Source of the DNA: Maratus speciosus
Lineage: Eukaryota; Arthropoda; Arachnida; Araneae; Salticidae
Direction of reading: 5' to 3'
NCBI GenBank assembly: GCA_963932465.1
Contig: OZ010791.1
Location: 621,991,800-622,055,799, forward strand
DNA: 64,000 nt
Position 1 is the first letter of the stretch, and each line of letters opens with the position of its first letter. The position numbers were made by a program, and so were the translations under genes. Positions 33,359 through 45,228 of this stretch are shown here, one piece after another. Below the pieces are notes generated by a model. It was not told where the DNA came from, did no database searches, and saw only the letters and a list, made by a program, of their open reading frames with translations.

Positions 33359-35662
33359 TCTGAAAGCGTAATTCACCACAAAGATGCATCACAGTGCCTT
33401 CCAAAAAGAAGGTATCTGTCCCTTTGTTTTTTAATCCTTTATTCATCCTATTTCAAATTTTTGTCTATTTAAGATCTAAAGTCATAGAAAAAATTCATAT
33501 TACTACCCGCTACTTTGCTACATCTGATTTCGCAATAAGCAGACTTGACTGTAATTGCAATATACTATTCAAATAGATGAATTAGAGTTTCTATGTTTTT
33601 GTTTCTCTTTCACTATGTTTTTGTCTTCCTATGACTTATATTTTTTGCTACTTTTTATGTTTATTTTAAGTATTATTTTTCTTCAAACTAGAGATGCAAT
33701 GATTATTGGGTTGTAGCCGAATAATCGGCCAATTTGGGGCCAAATATAAAGTCTGTTATTTGGCCGACCAAATAATACTATAAAAAATGTTTTTATATTT
33801 ACATGGTAAAACTTTTTAATTTGACAATTTATGTTCATCATGTATAATGAAAATTTTATTTGAGATTAACAAACACTTTTCTTTTCTGTTAACTTTGATA
33901 ACCCTGAATGGGTTTTATTTATCCATTTTTACACGGTAGCAGAAAGTTCGAGATGGGCGTCGCAGATTTTCTTTTCTCTTTTGCAGATTCTTTTTCATCG
34001 AACCTTTATTTTGCTTCATATTATGTTTAGCTCTTTATTACTTAAATACAAAAAGTTAAGATTATTATTAATAAAAATTTATAAAATACCTAAAAACGCT
34101 ACAGGTAAGTGATTGTTTGATTAGTTAACACTTCAAATGTAAAAATATTTTACCTGCAGATTATTTTTTGCCCCTGTAGTGTCTGCAGGGGCGTCGCCAT
34201 GGGTGGGGGAGCCTCCCCCCCCCCCCCCCCAATATATGTGAAGTTGGTAAATTTAGGCTTAGAGTTGGGAAATTCTAGATTTTTGAGACATTTTCTTTTT
34301 TAAAAGTAATAGTAAAAAAATTACGAAATTTTTATTGTTTTGGTGATTATTTTGAGTACTGCAACAGTAAACAAGTTAAATTATCAAAAGAAATACAAAA
34401 AGAAATCAGCCACACTTAATCTATCATTGTATTTTTCAGTTCTACAAAAATATTGTACATCTACCAGACCTAAATTTCTCTACTCCTGTCCATCAATAAC
34501 TGACTAACCAGTTCCTTTATTTCCTCCAAAACTTTATTCCTTTCTCAAAAATTCCACCCTACCTCCCCTTCTCCTCCCAAAAGAGAATCCAGCTATTTTA
34601 ATCCAAAGGGATTGCAGCTTCTTTTGAAAATTTGAAATCACTTGTAGCACAACAGAAAGGAATGTAGTAACCTACTTGAAACACAGTCATTTGCAAGAAG
34701 ATTTGATGAGTTTTCACAACTTTTTTGACTAATTTTGCGATTTTTGGACACTATTTTACTCATTCTCGTGATTTTTTTGCCGCAAAAATTAGTTAACCCT
34801 TCGCTGTCAAGTAAAAAGCGTAATATGAGCAAATGCGGATATAAGAAGTCGTTAGTTTAGATAAATTTGTCAAATTTTACTTTTATTTGTGTGCGGAAAT
34901 ATATATCAGTCCTGTTCGTTTATATTCATGTGTGTTTATAAAATTTTAAACCAAAAGTCCAGTGTTCTGTGTTTAAAGATGTTCTAAAAAGTTACTCTAA
35001 ATCTCAGCACGAAGAATCCCTTCATAATAGGAAAAGAGTTTTCGTGCAAGATTTTAGAGCATCTAAAAATCCATTCGAGGATGAAAAAGGTAAAAAATGG
35101 ACGATTTTAATTTGAACAGAAATATGACCATGAAAGCAGTCCATCAACTGAAGAAAAAATCGACATGCACTGTAATACTGACACGTTGCACTTGAATAAA
35201 ATTTTGAAGAAATAAAGATTTCCTTACAGACAAGCTCACAAACAATTAGGATGTGACTGGAAAAGCTGAGTTCCGAAAGCACCGTAAGAAAACAGTTTCA
35301 CCAAAGGCAATAGATAAAAATAATAGCACAGCAATGGACATTGATACACATAAGTTTTACAGTAAAAAATTATAAGAAATACAAGAAAATTTCGGGAATT
35401 TAGTAATGGGCTTAAATGACAATGTTCCCTATATCAAGAGAATATTGCAGCAATGCATTCCATATTCAAATTACAATTGTGCAAGGGAAAAGTTAATAAT
35501 GTTTCCAGTTGGATATGAGAAACCGGATGTACATGACTTGCACAGTCAAATAGAAATAAACCAAATCCCAATTCACTTAACAAACCTTTTACTCATGCCA
35601 TGAAATTCAAAGACTATTTGGGTCACGCCGTCAAACTATATACTCGTACCTTAACATTCACA

Positions 35663-35873
35663 ACAGCTTATCTTTATGGCGTTGCATCTAATGAAAGAAT
35701 CTTTAGTCAAATAAAAATTTAAAAAATATATATTGCAAGCTACAATGAGAGATGACAGACTTGACAGCCTAATACTTTTAAAATATGAAAGTGAAATAGG
35801 GAATTTCATTAAACTAAGTGATGTTATTAACAGGTGGGCTTCTTTGAAGACCACAAGAATTAATATTAAGTAA
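35663..35873 (+). pseudogene. hAT transposase C-terminal (hATC dimerisation) remnant
   Basis: One frame reads GVASNERIFSQIK, and after a +1 shift and a stop the next reads MRDDRLDSLILLKYE and then a tail ending at TAA 35871-35873. The pattern SxERxFSxxK then MxxxRLxxLxLLxxE is the signature of the hAT C-terminal dimerisation region. Position and strand fit the surrounding hAT ends. No zinc finger or catalytic core can be recovered by eye upstream, so this copy could not make a transposase. Confidence 0.65.
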
Positions 35874-36169
35874 AAACTAGTCGGATGTGCCAATCCCAAA
35901 ATTTTCTTCTACTCCATACATGTTAATGCCTCAAAATTTGCAATCACAGTGCCAAAATTAAATGACAATTCTTTGCCTATAATAACAAACTCTAAAGGTA
36001 TAGATTTGTTCAATTGTGTGCATTTAAAAAGGAGATATAAGTATAGCATTTTTCAAACAAATCATTGAATTTTGGCACCCAGCCTCTTAGATGTCTGCAA
36101 CCAAAATTCCTTACTCAAAGTGCACAAAAGCGATAGCTTTGGGCAGTATAGACCCAAGCCTAATAAGGG

Positions 36170-36480
36170 TCTATTTATGTGGAATATGAAGTTTGACTAA
36201 ATTCCGTGCATTAGTTTTTGAGTTACAGCTATCGCAAAATCGTGAAAAATGCTGCATAGCAGCGCCACCTGCTATATGATATACATAAAAAGCTAATCTG
36301 CATCAAATTATGTCAAGGTTTAACAGAATATGGCGTTTGATCAAATTCCGTGCAATAGTTTTTGAGATATAATTATCGCTAAAATCATGTAAATCGTGAA
36401 AAATACCGCATAGCAGTGCCACCTGTTGGACGATTTACACCAAAAACAAATCAGCACCAATTTTTATCAAGGTACAGTCA
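36170..36480. repeat. Direct repeat of about 150 bp (two units)
   Basis: Both units carry AAATTCCGTGCA, TAGTTTTTGAG, a GTGAAAAAT(G/A)C stretch, GCATAGCAG and GCCACCTG. Lies inside the hAT element, downstream of the transposase remnant. Confidence 0.65.
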
Positions 36481-36985
36481 GAACTGTTTCCGATTGCCTC
36501 GTCCAGTTGTATGTAATGCAGTTAAGTTCCGATAACACGAACTACTTTTAATACGAAGAAAAAGAGTTTCCCCTTGAGTGTTTGCGTTAACGAGGTTCGA
36601 ATGTATAAGTGAATCTCTAAAGTTTTATTAAATTTCGTGCATTAGTTCTTGTGTTAGAGTGCCCACAAAATTTGTAATACATATAGACAGATAGATATTT
36701 TCTAAAAACAGTCGAATCGTGTTCAGAACTTACTGAAACGTATAAATCAGTCTAAAACCAGAAGTCGAATTTTTTCACGAATCCAATACTTTCTTCTTGT
36801 AAAGATAGAAGAAAGTAAAAAGCGTATTTATTTTTTTAGTAAACAAACCCATAATTAGAATTTTTGTTTTCAGTTTCAGAATTTTTTATGCAAATGTATC
36901 ATTATAATTATTACACACGTTGTGCATATCATTTTAGTCGAAAATTGGAGCAATTTGTTTCAAGTTGGGAAATTTTCGAATTCTC

Positions 36986-37017
<32 letters not shown>

Positions 37018-37957
37018 TATCTGTGGCTACGCCCCTGAGTGTCTGTCGCGGACACTTGGAGAAATTTCTGCTACTGGACCGAATAGTTGATTCGGTATTC
37101 ATTGATTCGGCATGTAAACCGAATATTCAGCCTCGACTGAATACTTAAAAGTATTCGGCCGAATAATTGCAGATATTCTTAGAAGTAGAAGAATTTTCTT
37201 TTAATTAGAAGTAGAACAGACTAAACTATGAGTTTCAATATAATGTGCATGAATTCATAGTTCAGCTGCACTACAAAAAAACAAGTCAAAGGCCATTTTT
37301 AATAGAAAAAAAACTTTTTCCTTCCTAAAATAGTCTACATAGGGATGAAATCAAAACAACTGTCTACAATAGAGGAAAGAAAAAGTAAGGAATATGGGCA
37401 TCTTTCCTTATCATTTTATTTTAATTATTTCTAAATTAGTCTTCTTAATTTAAATTTATTTAATGTGTATTTTCTTTAATATACACTTCAAATAAATATA
37501 TCAGAGTTAATATCTGTATATCTAAGGTGTATAACTATTAAAGAAAATGCATCAAATAAGTATACCCCTATGCCTATCCTATCCTATAGCTTTTATAACC
37601 ATTAAAATTGCTCAAATGTGTTATCTTCATCACCACAATGTTAAAATATTAATCAAAATATAAATATGTATCAATAATTTAACAGAAAATAGTTAAATGT
37701 ACAAATTGATACGATACTTTTCGTATTTTTGAGAACATTCCTATTCAATATGTTTATAATTAGACAATGAGCTTAATGACAACATTGTTTCTTTTTATTT
37801 GAATGAACTTTTGTTTTTCTGACTATCCTTAATAATAGCCTGTATGGTTTAATGCTTTCATAGGTTATTTTGGGTATTGACTTGTGATAAAATAATAAAA
37901 AATAAGTGATAGGTTTATGAATTTGTGAGTGGCAAGAAGTCATTAATTTTTTTATGT

Positions 37958-38340
37958 ACCATTATATACTCGCGTATAAGTCGACGAATTTCTGATAATT
38001 TTCGGTAAGCAAATTTGGGGGGTCAACTTATACGCGAGACAGTTAAAAAATCAAAATCAAAAACTTCTAATACTGCAAAATTATGGCTTTTTATGTGTAT
38101 AAATAAAAAAATAATATATAAAATATACAAATTATAATAATTTATCACTTAACAAAATTTCAATGATTTATTTTTGTTTACTTACTACCTTTTTCCTATT
38201 GGGAAATGAAATCTTTGGTTTGGTTTTGTGCAAAAATGAAGTAAAAAGTTAGGGGGGTCGACTTATACGCGGGTTTTTGATTTTTTCCAGAATTTGCATT
38301 CAAAAGTTAGGGGGTCGACTTATACGGGAGTATATACGGT
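37958..38340. mobile_element. MITE with GTATAAGTCGAC ends
   Basis: The left end ATATACTCGCGTATAAGTCG is mirrored on the right by CGACTTATACGGGAGTATAT. Further copies of GTCGACTTATACGC occur inside near 38024 (as GTCAACTTATACGC) and 38258. Non-coding. Superfamily unknown. Confidence 0.6.
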
Positions 38341-38422
38341 AATTAGATTTAAGAATAAAAATGTAACTGAATTAAATTATTAAGAATTTAATTTTAATTA
38401 AAGTTTATTAAAAAAGCTAATA

Positions 38423-39180
38423 CAGTCGGACCTCTATTTAACGAAGTCGCTAAATCCTGGAAAAAAGTCCGTTATGTGGAAAATTTGTTAAATAGAGATG
38501 AACCTTTTTAAATACTTTAAACTACACAAAGCAGATTTTTAATTAATAAACGCTAAACATTATTAAAAAACTTAACTAATCACACTTTTTTTTTTGTAAA
38601 TCATATTTATTTTTTTTATTATTATTCATTTTACTCATCAAAAAGAAATCTGTAAGGACAACAAGAATTAAAAAATATATTGTCCGGAAATACACTGTAT
38701 TTTCAGTTTTAAGAAAATATTTACATTAAAATTAATGAATTTTAATATTACATTATCGTATTTATTATAACAAGTAATTTTAAGCATCGTATTACTACAT
38801 GCGTCCTTAAATTTAATTACTGAAACTTATTTGCTACAGAAAAGCTCTTTTGAGTGTGAAAGGGGGATGAAAGGTTGCATTTCCTGGATGAAGTGCAAAG
38901 AATGACAGGGATTTGACTGCTCTCGTTGAGTTAGGCACCTGGTAAAACTAATTCAAGGTTATTGAGCATTGTAAAATGTGTAAAAGAAAGAATAAGTTTG
39001 AAGTGTCCGGAAATATTTTGAGAAATAGGGAGAAAAAAAAATTATACCAGAAGAAAAAGTTCGTTAAATAGAGAATACACTTCGCTATTTGGAGGTTATT
39101 TTACGAAGAAATTCGCAAAATGTTTCTGGTTCCAAGGAAAAGTTCGCAAAATAGAGGTTCGTTAAATAGAGGTCCGACTG
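38423..39180. mobile_element. pogo/Tigger-like MITE, 758 bp (family P1)
   Basis: The TIR CAGTCGGACCTCTATTTAAC is exactly mirrored at the right end. TA flanks at 38421-38422 and 39181-39182 match the TA target of pogo elements. Internal text at 38860-39060 is the inverted counterpart of text at the left side of the larger family member at 45229-46333. Confidence 0.82.
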
Positions 39181-39354
39181 TATATGCAAAAATGTGTATT
39201 AAAAATTTATAAGTATTCGGCTGACGAATACCGAAGCTTCGGTCAATCCCTAGCTATAAGTACAAAAAGTATCTGTAATAAGCTAACATAATCTGTTAAA
39301 ATTAATGTATTCAAAATTTTCCTAATAGAGCCGTATAAGTAATTTCTATTTTTT

Positions 39355-40442
39355 AGGTGCGTTCGTAATTATATAAATACGTAGCACCTATAGTCGTCGT
39401 TCAGTCCGTCCGTCTGTCCGTCCGCATGTAACAGAGCAAAAACTACCCAACCGAATGGTCTGAAATTTCAAATATATGATTGTTGCAAAATTTTGTCGAG
39501 CCATTTCAAATTTTATGAAAATCGGATGTATAGTTTAATTACAGGGACAGTCAAAAGTTTTTCTTTACATTACGGCCAATGGGAAAAATTATTGCAAGTG
39601 CATTTTAATGATATTACAACCTTCCGAATGATCTGAAATTTTAAAGATATAACTGTTGCAAAATTTTGTCGAGCCATTTCAAATTTTAGGAAAATCGGAT
39701 GTATAGTTTAATTACAGGGACAGTCAAAAGTTTTTCTTTACATTACGGCCAATGGGAAAAATTATTGCAAGTGCATTTTAATGATATTACAGCCTTCCGA
39801 ATGATCTGAAATTTTAAAGATATAATTGTTGCAAAATTTTGTCGAGCCATTTCAAATTTTAGGAAAATCGGATGTATAGTTTAATTACAGGGACAGTCAA
39901 AAGTTTTTCTTTACATTACGGCCAATGGGAAAAATTATTGCAAGTGCATTTTAATGATATTACAGCCTTCCGAATGGTCTGAAATTTTAAAGATATAATT
40001 GTTGCAAAGTTTTGTTGAGCTATTTCAAATTTTAGGAAAATCGGATGTATAGTTTAATTACAGGGACAGTCGAAAGTGTTCCGTTACATTACGGGGAATG
40101 GGAAAAATTATTGCAAGTGCATTTTAATGATATTACAGCCTTCCGAATGGTCTGAAATTTTAAAGATATAATTGTTGCAAAGTTTTGTTGAGCTATTTCA
40201 AATTTTAGGAAAATCAGATGTATAGTTTAATTACAGGGACAGTCAAAAGTGTTCCGTTACATTACGGGGAATGGGAAAAAATTATTGGAAGTGCATTTTA
40301 ATGATGTATCAGACTATGCGCTTTATGAAGTGCAAAAAAGTATACATTCAGTACAATATGGGGTGCAAAAAATAATTATAAAACTAGTTATAGTACGAAC
40401 GCACCTCATTTGCCACGTTTGACGAGCAATTTCCAACTTGTT
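39355..40442. mobile_element. Repeat element carrying a 173-bp internal satellite
   Basis: Inverted AGGTGCGTTCGTA (39355-39367) and TACGAACGCACCT (40394-40406). A shared right tail to AATTTCCAACTTGTT also occurs in the copy at 12809-13262, so the inverted repeat is probably subterminal on the right. Between them a unit with TAGTTTAATTACAGGGACAG recurs with ACAGGGAC at 39541, 39714, 39887, 40060 and 40233, a period of exactly 173 bp. There is no ORF. Confidence 0.75.
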
Positions 40443-41581
40443 TTAAAAGCATAATGGGAAGTTTAATATTTATCCCTCGTTGCATTAAAAAATCTTTCTT
40501 CCAATGATATTTTTAATTAGACCTATAAAGAGTAAATATATACAATAGATTAGATATAGTATAGATGTATGTATACATAAATATTTAAGTCGTATATGCT
40601 GCAATACTTAAGTTTTTTTTTTTTTTTTTTTTTTTTGAGTAAAATGCACTTAAAAGTTAAATATAATTTAAGTAATTTTTTCAGTGATGTAGTCGTAAAA
40701 AAAACCAGAGGGTATACGCTATAGCTTTATTTGAGAAACAGACGGTATACAGTGCTTCTTAAAAGAATCCAGAAGGTATATGGCGTATACCCTTCACTAC
40801 ATTCCTAAATTTTTTATAATTTATGTAAGTACTAAATTCTTTCAATTAGTATGTATGTATGTTTTACATCACTATTTAATTTAGATTTTCTTTCATCTGA
40901 AACTTGAAATTTATGTTGCCTAGTATTTTAAAATTATGTGATTATTTTAAAATGTAACAGCAACAACATACATAATGTCTATTAAATTGCAACAATACAG
41001 TATCTAAGATACTGCATAGTCAATATTTTGAAATTTATTTTCCTTACAGATATTTCCTTCCTCTAAATCTGAAGGCATTAATTATACACTTCTTAATAGT
41101 GCTGTCTGTTGACATAGCCAAAAAATAATAATAATAACATGGCTTTTTTGTTAATTGTGAGCTTTATAAAGTCTACAGAGATTTATCTCCACCATTTTAG
41201 AGGATATTCCGTTCTATCAGTGATTTTTCTTAAGATATTAAGATTTCTTACTTTTTATTTTCTTTCATCTGAAAGTTTAAATGTATATTTTCTAGTACTT
41301 TTAAAATTTTGTCTATTTTTTTTAATGTAACAACAACATACATAATATCTACTAAAATGTAACTGGACAGTACCTGAGGAGGAATTTTTGCCAAGATTTT
41401 TGTGGGGATTTTTTGGTGTGTGTGTGTGGGGGGGGGGGGGGGGGGTGATTATATTATTGAGGTAATTTTTAGGCCGAACATAGCCGAATATTTTTTCAGA
41501 ATAAAATAATGCTTTAAAAATTAAATTTGCATATAAATAATTTTTTAAAAAGGAAATAATACATTTTAATTTTGAAATATA
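40443..41581. other. No gene seen
   Basis: AT-rich with a poly-T tract (40613-40636), a run of 18 G (41428-41445) and an imperfect direct duplication (CAACAACATACATAATGTCT near 40962 and 41331). The 63-codon frame at 41139-41330 lies in AT-rich sequence and is not supported. Confidence 0.4.
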
Positions 41582-42276
41582 CAGTAGATTCCCTCAAATC
41601 CGCACAGCTTGGGACCAGAGAATGTGCGGATTTTAGAATTTTGCGGATTTCTGGAGGTTGCTTTGTTTACATATTTTAAACAGTAATTTGAATGTAATAG
41701 TGCAATCGAAATTATATTGAATGCTTACAATATAGTAAAATATTAAAATAATAAACTGAAATAAGAAAAAGTAAGATAATTTTAAAAATGATTAAATTAT
41801 TAAAAAGTAAAGGTCAAGTAAATAATTAATAATGTATAATCAAATAAGCATAATGAAGATGAAATACATTTTTTTCTAAATTATTCGATGAAACTTTCCT
41901 CTTAAAGGTACCCTATTAATTCGCATCAAAATCATAAAGAAAGGAAGTTTTATTTCAGGTTTAGCCAGTCTTAATAAGTAAAAAGCTTTATTAATACATA
42001 AATATATTTGCTAAATTAGTGTGATTACCTATGATACCTGCAATATCTTTATTTTTTTTTCAGAAATAAATATATACTTCCTTCGTAAAAAGCCATGTGT
42101 TCAGCCATATTATCAAGAATTACATATTAAAATACATACAGAATAATATAAAACTAAAAAATTCTGTAATTTAGTTCTTATATCTGAATAAAAAGTTTCA
42201 TTGTTTACATCTATGACGATGTGCGGATATTAGGTGTTTGTGGATTTTAGGGTTGCGGATTTCAGGGAGTCTACTG
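41582..42276. mobile_element. pogo-like MITE, 695 bp (family P2, copy 1)
   Basis: The TIR CAGTAGATTCCCTCAAATCC is mirrored by GGATTTCAGGGAGTCTACTG. TA flanks at 41580-41581 and 42277-42278. Related copies at 43112, 46937 and 54398. Contains no transposase. Confidence 0.82.
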
Positions 42277-43111
42277 TACTAGAATTGTGCAATTAGTGCA
42301 TAATATATTTTGATTTTAGATAAAAATGAGTTCATTATTTGGTCGTAACTAGGACGAATATTTGGTATTCTATTATTTGACCAAACCATTATTTGTTGCA
42401 TCACTATTTCAAACAATAATCAATTATTTTTTAATTAAAAGGGACTCAATCAAGGCAAAGGGTCTGGTATGTCATAAAAACTTAAACATTCTCAGTATCC
42501 CAGAATACATTGATACATGAATATAAAAGTAAAATAGCTTTTTTAAGTAAACTCTTTAATAAGCATTTTTTTTTTCTTTTACTAATAAATCACACCTAAT
42601 TTCATGACTGGAATTCATCCTTTTTCCAAAAAATTTCCAGTACAATACATTAGTTTGGTGTGAGCACAAAACCCAATTATGAAAAACTCACCTCTTACAC
42701 GTTGTAGAAAGCACAATCTAGTGAATTTATTTTAAAAAATTATGATTTTTGCTCTGTTTCTTTTTTAAGGTATGGCAACAGGAAAGTAAAAATATATGAA
42801 TACATATTTAGAAATATGAATATTTATTTTCAATCTATCGTATTCTAAAAGTTCAAATATAGATTGTAATTAGAACCTTTTCAAACTTTATTTAAAATTG
42901 CTTTATAAAAATTGCAATCCAAATTTTACAGGCCTCCAAATCAGGGGGTCCAGTTTGCCTAGCCTATGCTTTAATAAGACTTTGAATGAAAGTCCTTATT
43001 TATTCTCAACTAGCTCCATAGCAATTGATGTGTTGCATTTTCTTGTATGTGATGTCTTTTGATTTTATGTGTTAAAAAATAATTCTTTTATATTTAAAAA
43101 TATTTATGATA
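42277..43111. other. No gene seen; hAT-like end fragment
   Basis: At 42310-42410 the text TTATTTGGTCGTAACTAGG to GTTGCATCACTATT is the inverted counterpart of the hAT-like end at 33690. The rest is AT-rich and unassigned. Confidence 0.4.
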
Positions 43112-43864
43112 CAGTAGACTCCCTCAAATCCTCACAGCTCGGGACCAGAGGTTGTGTGGATTTTGGAATTTTGTGGATTTCTGGTCATTGCTTTGTTTAC
43201 TTTTTCTAAATAGTAATTTGAATGTAATAATGCGAACAAAATTATAATGGATGCTTGCAATAATAGTAAAATATTAAAATAATTAAGTAAAGTAAAAAGC
43301 TTAAATGATAAAAAGTAAGTTAATTTTAAAAATGATTCAATTATTAAAGTAAAGGTCAAGTAAATAATTAATAATGTATAACTAAATATGCATAATAAAG
43401 ATTCATTTTTCTTGAATTATTCAATGAAACTTTCCTTTTAACCCTATTAACCACATCAAAATCAAAGTAAGGAAATTTTATTTCAGGTTTAGCCAGTCTT
43501 AACCACTTCACCGGCGACAGGTTGGGGAAACGGTGCTTTTACTCCCGACTTATCTCGGGGCAAACAATAAAGTGGTTAATAACCAAAAAAGCTTGATTAA
43601 TGCATAAATATATTTGGTAAAAAGATTGTGATTACAAGTGATATCAGCAATATCTTGAATTTTTTTCAGAAATAAATTTATACTTCCTTCATGAAAAACT
43701 ATAAGTTTAGTCCTATTATCGAGAATTATTAAAATACATACAGAATGATATAAAACAGAAAGAAATATGTAATTTTGTCCGTACATCTGAACTGAAAGTT
43801 TCATTGTTTACATCTGTGATGATGTGCAGATTTTAGGCATTTGTGGATTTGAGAGAGTCTATTG
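43112..43864. mobile_element. pogo-like MITE (family P2, copy 2) with nested piggyBac-like MITE
   Basis: Begins CAGTAGACTCCCTCAAATCC and ends GAGAGAGTCTATTG, with TA at 43110-43111 and 43865-43866. Aligns with copy 1 except for a 77-bp insertion at 43503-43579 (a 73-bp element plus one TTAA). Confidence 0.8.
43503..43575. mobile_element. 73-bp piggyBac-like micro-MITE, copy 1
   Basis: CCACTTCACCGGCGACAGG opens and AAAGTGG closes, flanked by TTAA on both sides (43499-43502 and 43576-43579). Sister elements at 41958-41971 and 47056-47069 show the uninterrupted site CTTAATAA or ATTAATAA. A second copy is at 48871-48944. Confidence 0.85.
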
Positions 43865-44894
43865 TATAAACTTTTTTATGCAAATTGAAGAACCAATGAG
43901 ACATGCTTCTGGTAAAATATTTGAAACTATTTATTTTGTCAAGTAAAATCTGAACTATAATCATCACTATTAGTCTTGTTCAATTTTAAACAATTAGGAT
44001 ATAAATTACATCATATTCCTTTAAAAATCAAAATGTCATCAATATACCCAAAAAAATTTAAAGTTTGATTATGATTTACAGTATATTTATACTCTTAATA
44101 AAATAAAAAAAATTAGGAGCAGTACTAGAATAATTTGTCCCTATGCAAATGCCACACAACTGATTAAAAGTATGATTATTGAAAGTTACATAATTGTTAT
44201 GAAAAAATTATTGTTTCTAAAATAAATTATGAATAACATTTATGAAAACCTTCGTATTGCAACTTTCTGTATACAAAAAGATCAAAATGAAATTTTGCAG
44301 CTCCCTTGAAGAAAGTTTTGACTTGCGATAGGCTGACCACCTGACCAGGACATATGCTGTATAGCACCTCGGAGCCCAGGATCAAGAAAACAGGGATGGG
44401 CATCCAGCTCACCATTTAGAGGAGGGTCATGGATTTCCTTTTTTTTGGGTGGAAGGGGATCCCATCTCTTTATGAGAATTTTTTATATTGAAAGCTATTC
44501 CTAAATCCAAACTTATTACTTTTCCTATACTCTCGTGAAGTCATTTTTATTTGTAAATACAAAAAATTTGCATTCATATTCTTAAAAATACAAAATTTAC
44601 CGATTTTGTTCAGATTCCAAGAAATTAAAGAGTTTCCCATTTTCTTATAAAGGCAAAGATTCATTCAGAAAATGTTGACAGAAATTTAGTTTAAAAAGTC
44701 AAATTTTACAGAATTTTTTGTAAGATTCTTTGCTTTTATCGAAAAATGGAAAACACTACTTAATCACATACAGTGGCCCACTGGACAGAGAGGCATCATA
44801 TAGTTATTGGCAGCTACATGATTCTATTAGTGTCATGAAAATTGCAGCCTCTTCTTTCTGCTCAAAGTATGAAATAGTTTTTTTCAATCGAACT
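43865..44894. other. No gene seen; one dispersed repeat segment
   Basis: Text at 44236-44325 (AACATTTATGAAAACCTTCG, TTTTGCAGCTCCCTTGAAGA) resembles 47945-48130, so it is part of a dispersed repeat. Remaining sequence is AT-rich without supported frames. Confidence 0.4.
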
Positions 44895-45224
44895 TATACT
44901 TTTGGAATGGATCATTTTCTTCTGATGGACTGATGGCTTCCATTATTATGAAACAGCCATTATAAATGAAGTGTTAGGTGAAGATGAAAGAGCTGTCATA
45001 GAAAGTTAGAACTCTGATTTTCTGGTCAGAATGGCCATAATTTTTTTGGCATTTTTTTTTTCCATTCTGACCAGAAAATCAGAGTCCTAACTTTTTACGA
45101 CTGCTCTTTCATCTTCACCTAACACTTTATTCCTAATGGCTGTTTCATAATAATGGAGGCCATCAGACCATCAGAAGAAAATTACTCAGTTAAAGCAGAA
45201 ACTTGGTTAAACGGGACTCTACTG
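44895..45224. mobile_element. Foldback MITE (family D, copy 4) with pogo-like right end
   Basis: Two arms of about 115 bp pair around a centre near 45052: TAGAACTCTGATTTTCTGG is opposite CCAGAAAATCAGAGTCC, and CATTATAAATGAAGTGTTAG is opposite AACACTTTATTCCTAATGG. The right end continues into GGTTAAACGGGACTCTACTG followed by TA, a pogo-type terminus. The left side ends in TTTGGAATGGATCATTTTC, as in the hAT-bounded copies. Confidence 0.7.
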
Positions 45225-45228
45225 TATA

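Larger units (their letters stand above)
34186..37037 (+). mobile_element. Degraded hAT transposon with perfect 8-bp TSD
   Basis: The TIR CAGGGGCGTCGCCA on the left pairs with TGGCTACGCCCCTG on the right (13 of 14). The TSD AGTGTCTG is perfect (34178-34185 and 37038-37045). Long C tracts lie just inside both ends (34215-34230 and 36985-37010). A hAT transposase dimerisation-domain remnant lies at 35663-35873. The length of 2852 bp fits a decayed autonomous hAT. Confidence 0.85.
33690..39255. mobile_element. hAT-like CGAATATTCGG element broken by later insertions
   Basis: Left text AGAGATGCAATGATTATTGG with AGCCGAATAATCGG, middle text at 37080-37170 (GAATAGTTGATTCGG, GTATTCGGCCGAATAAT) and right text GAATACCGAAGCTTCGGTCA with ATCCCTAG are remnants of one hAT-like type. 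They are separated by the hAT at 34186, the MITE at 37958 and the pogo MITE at 38423. I could not match a TSD, so whether the two ends belong to one insertion is uncertain. Confidence 0.35.

Noticed and set aside
36519..36602. 84-bp MITE (CAGTTAAGTTCCGATAAC to CGAGGTTCGAATG)
   Set aside because: The ends match only loosely and the TA flanks are not clear; too weak to list as a feature.
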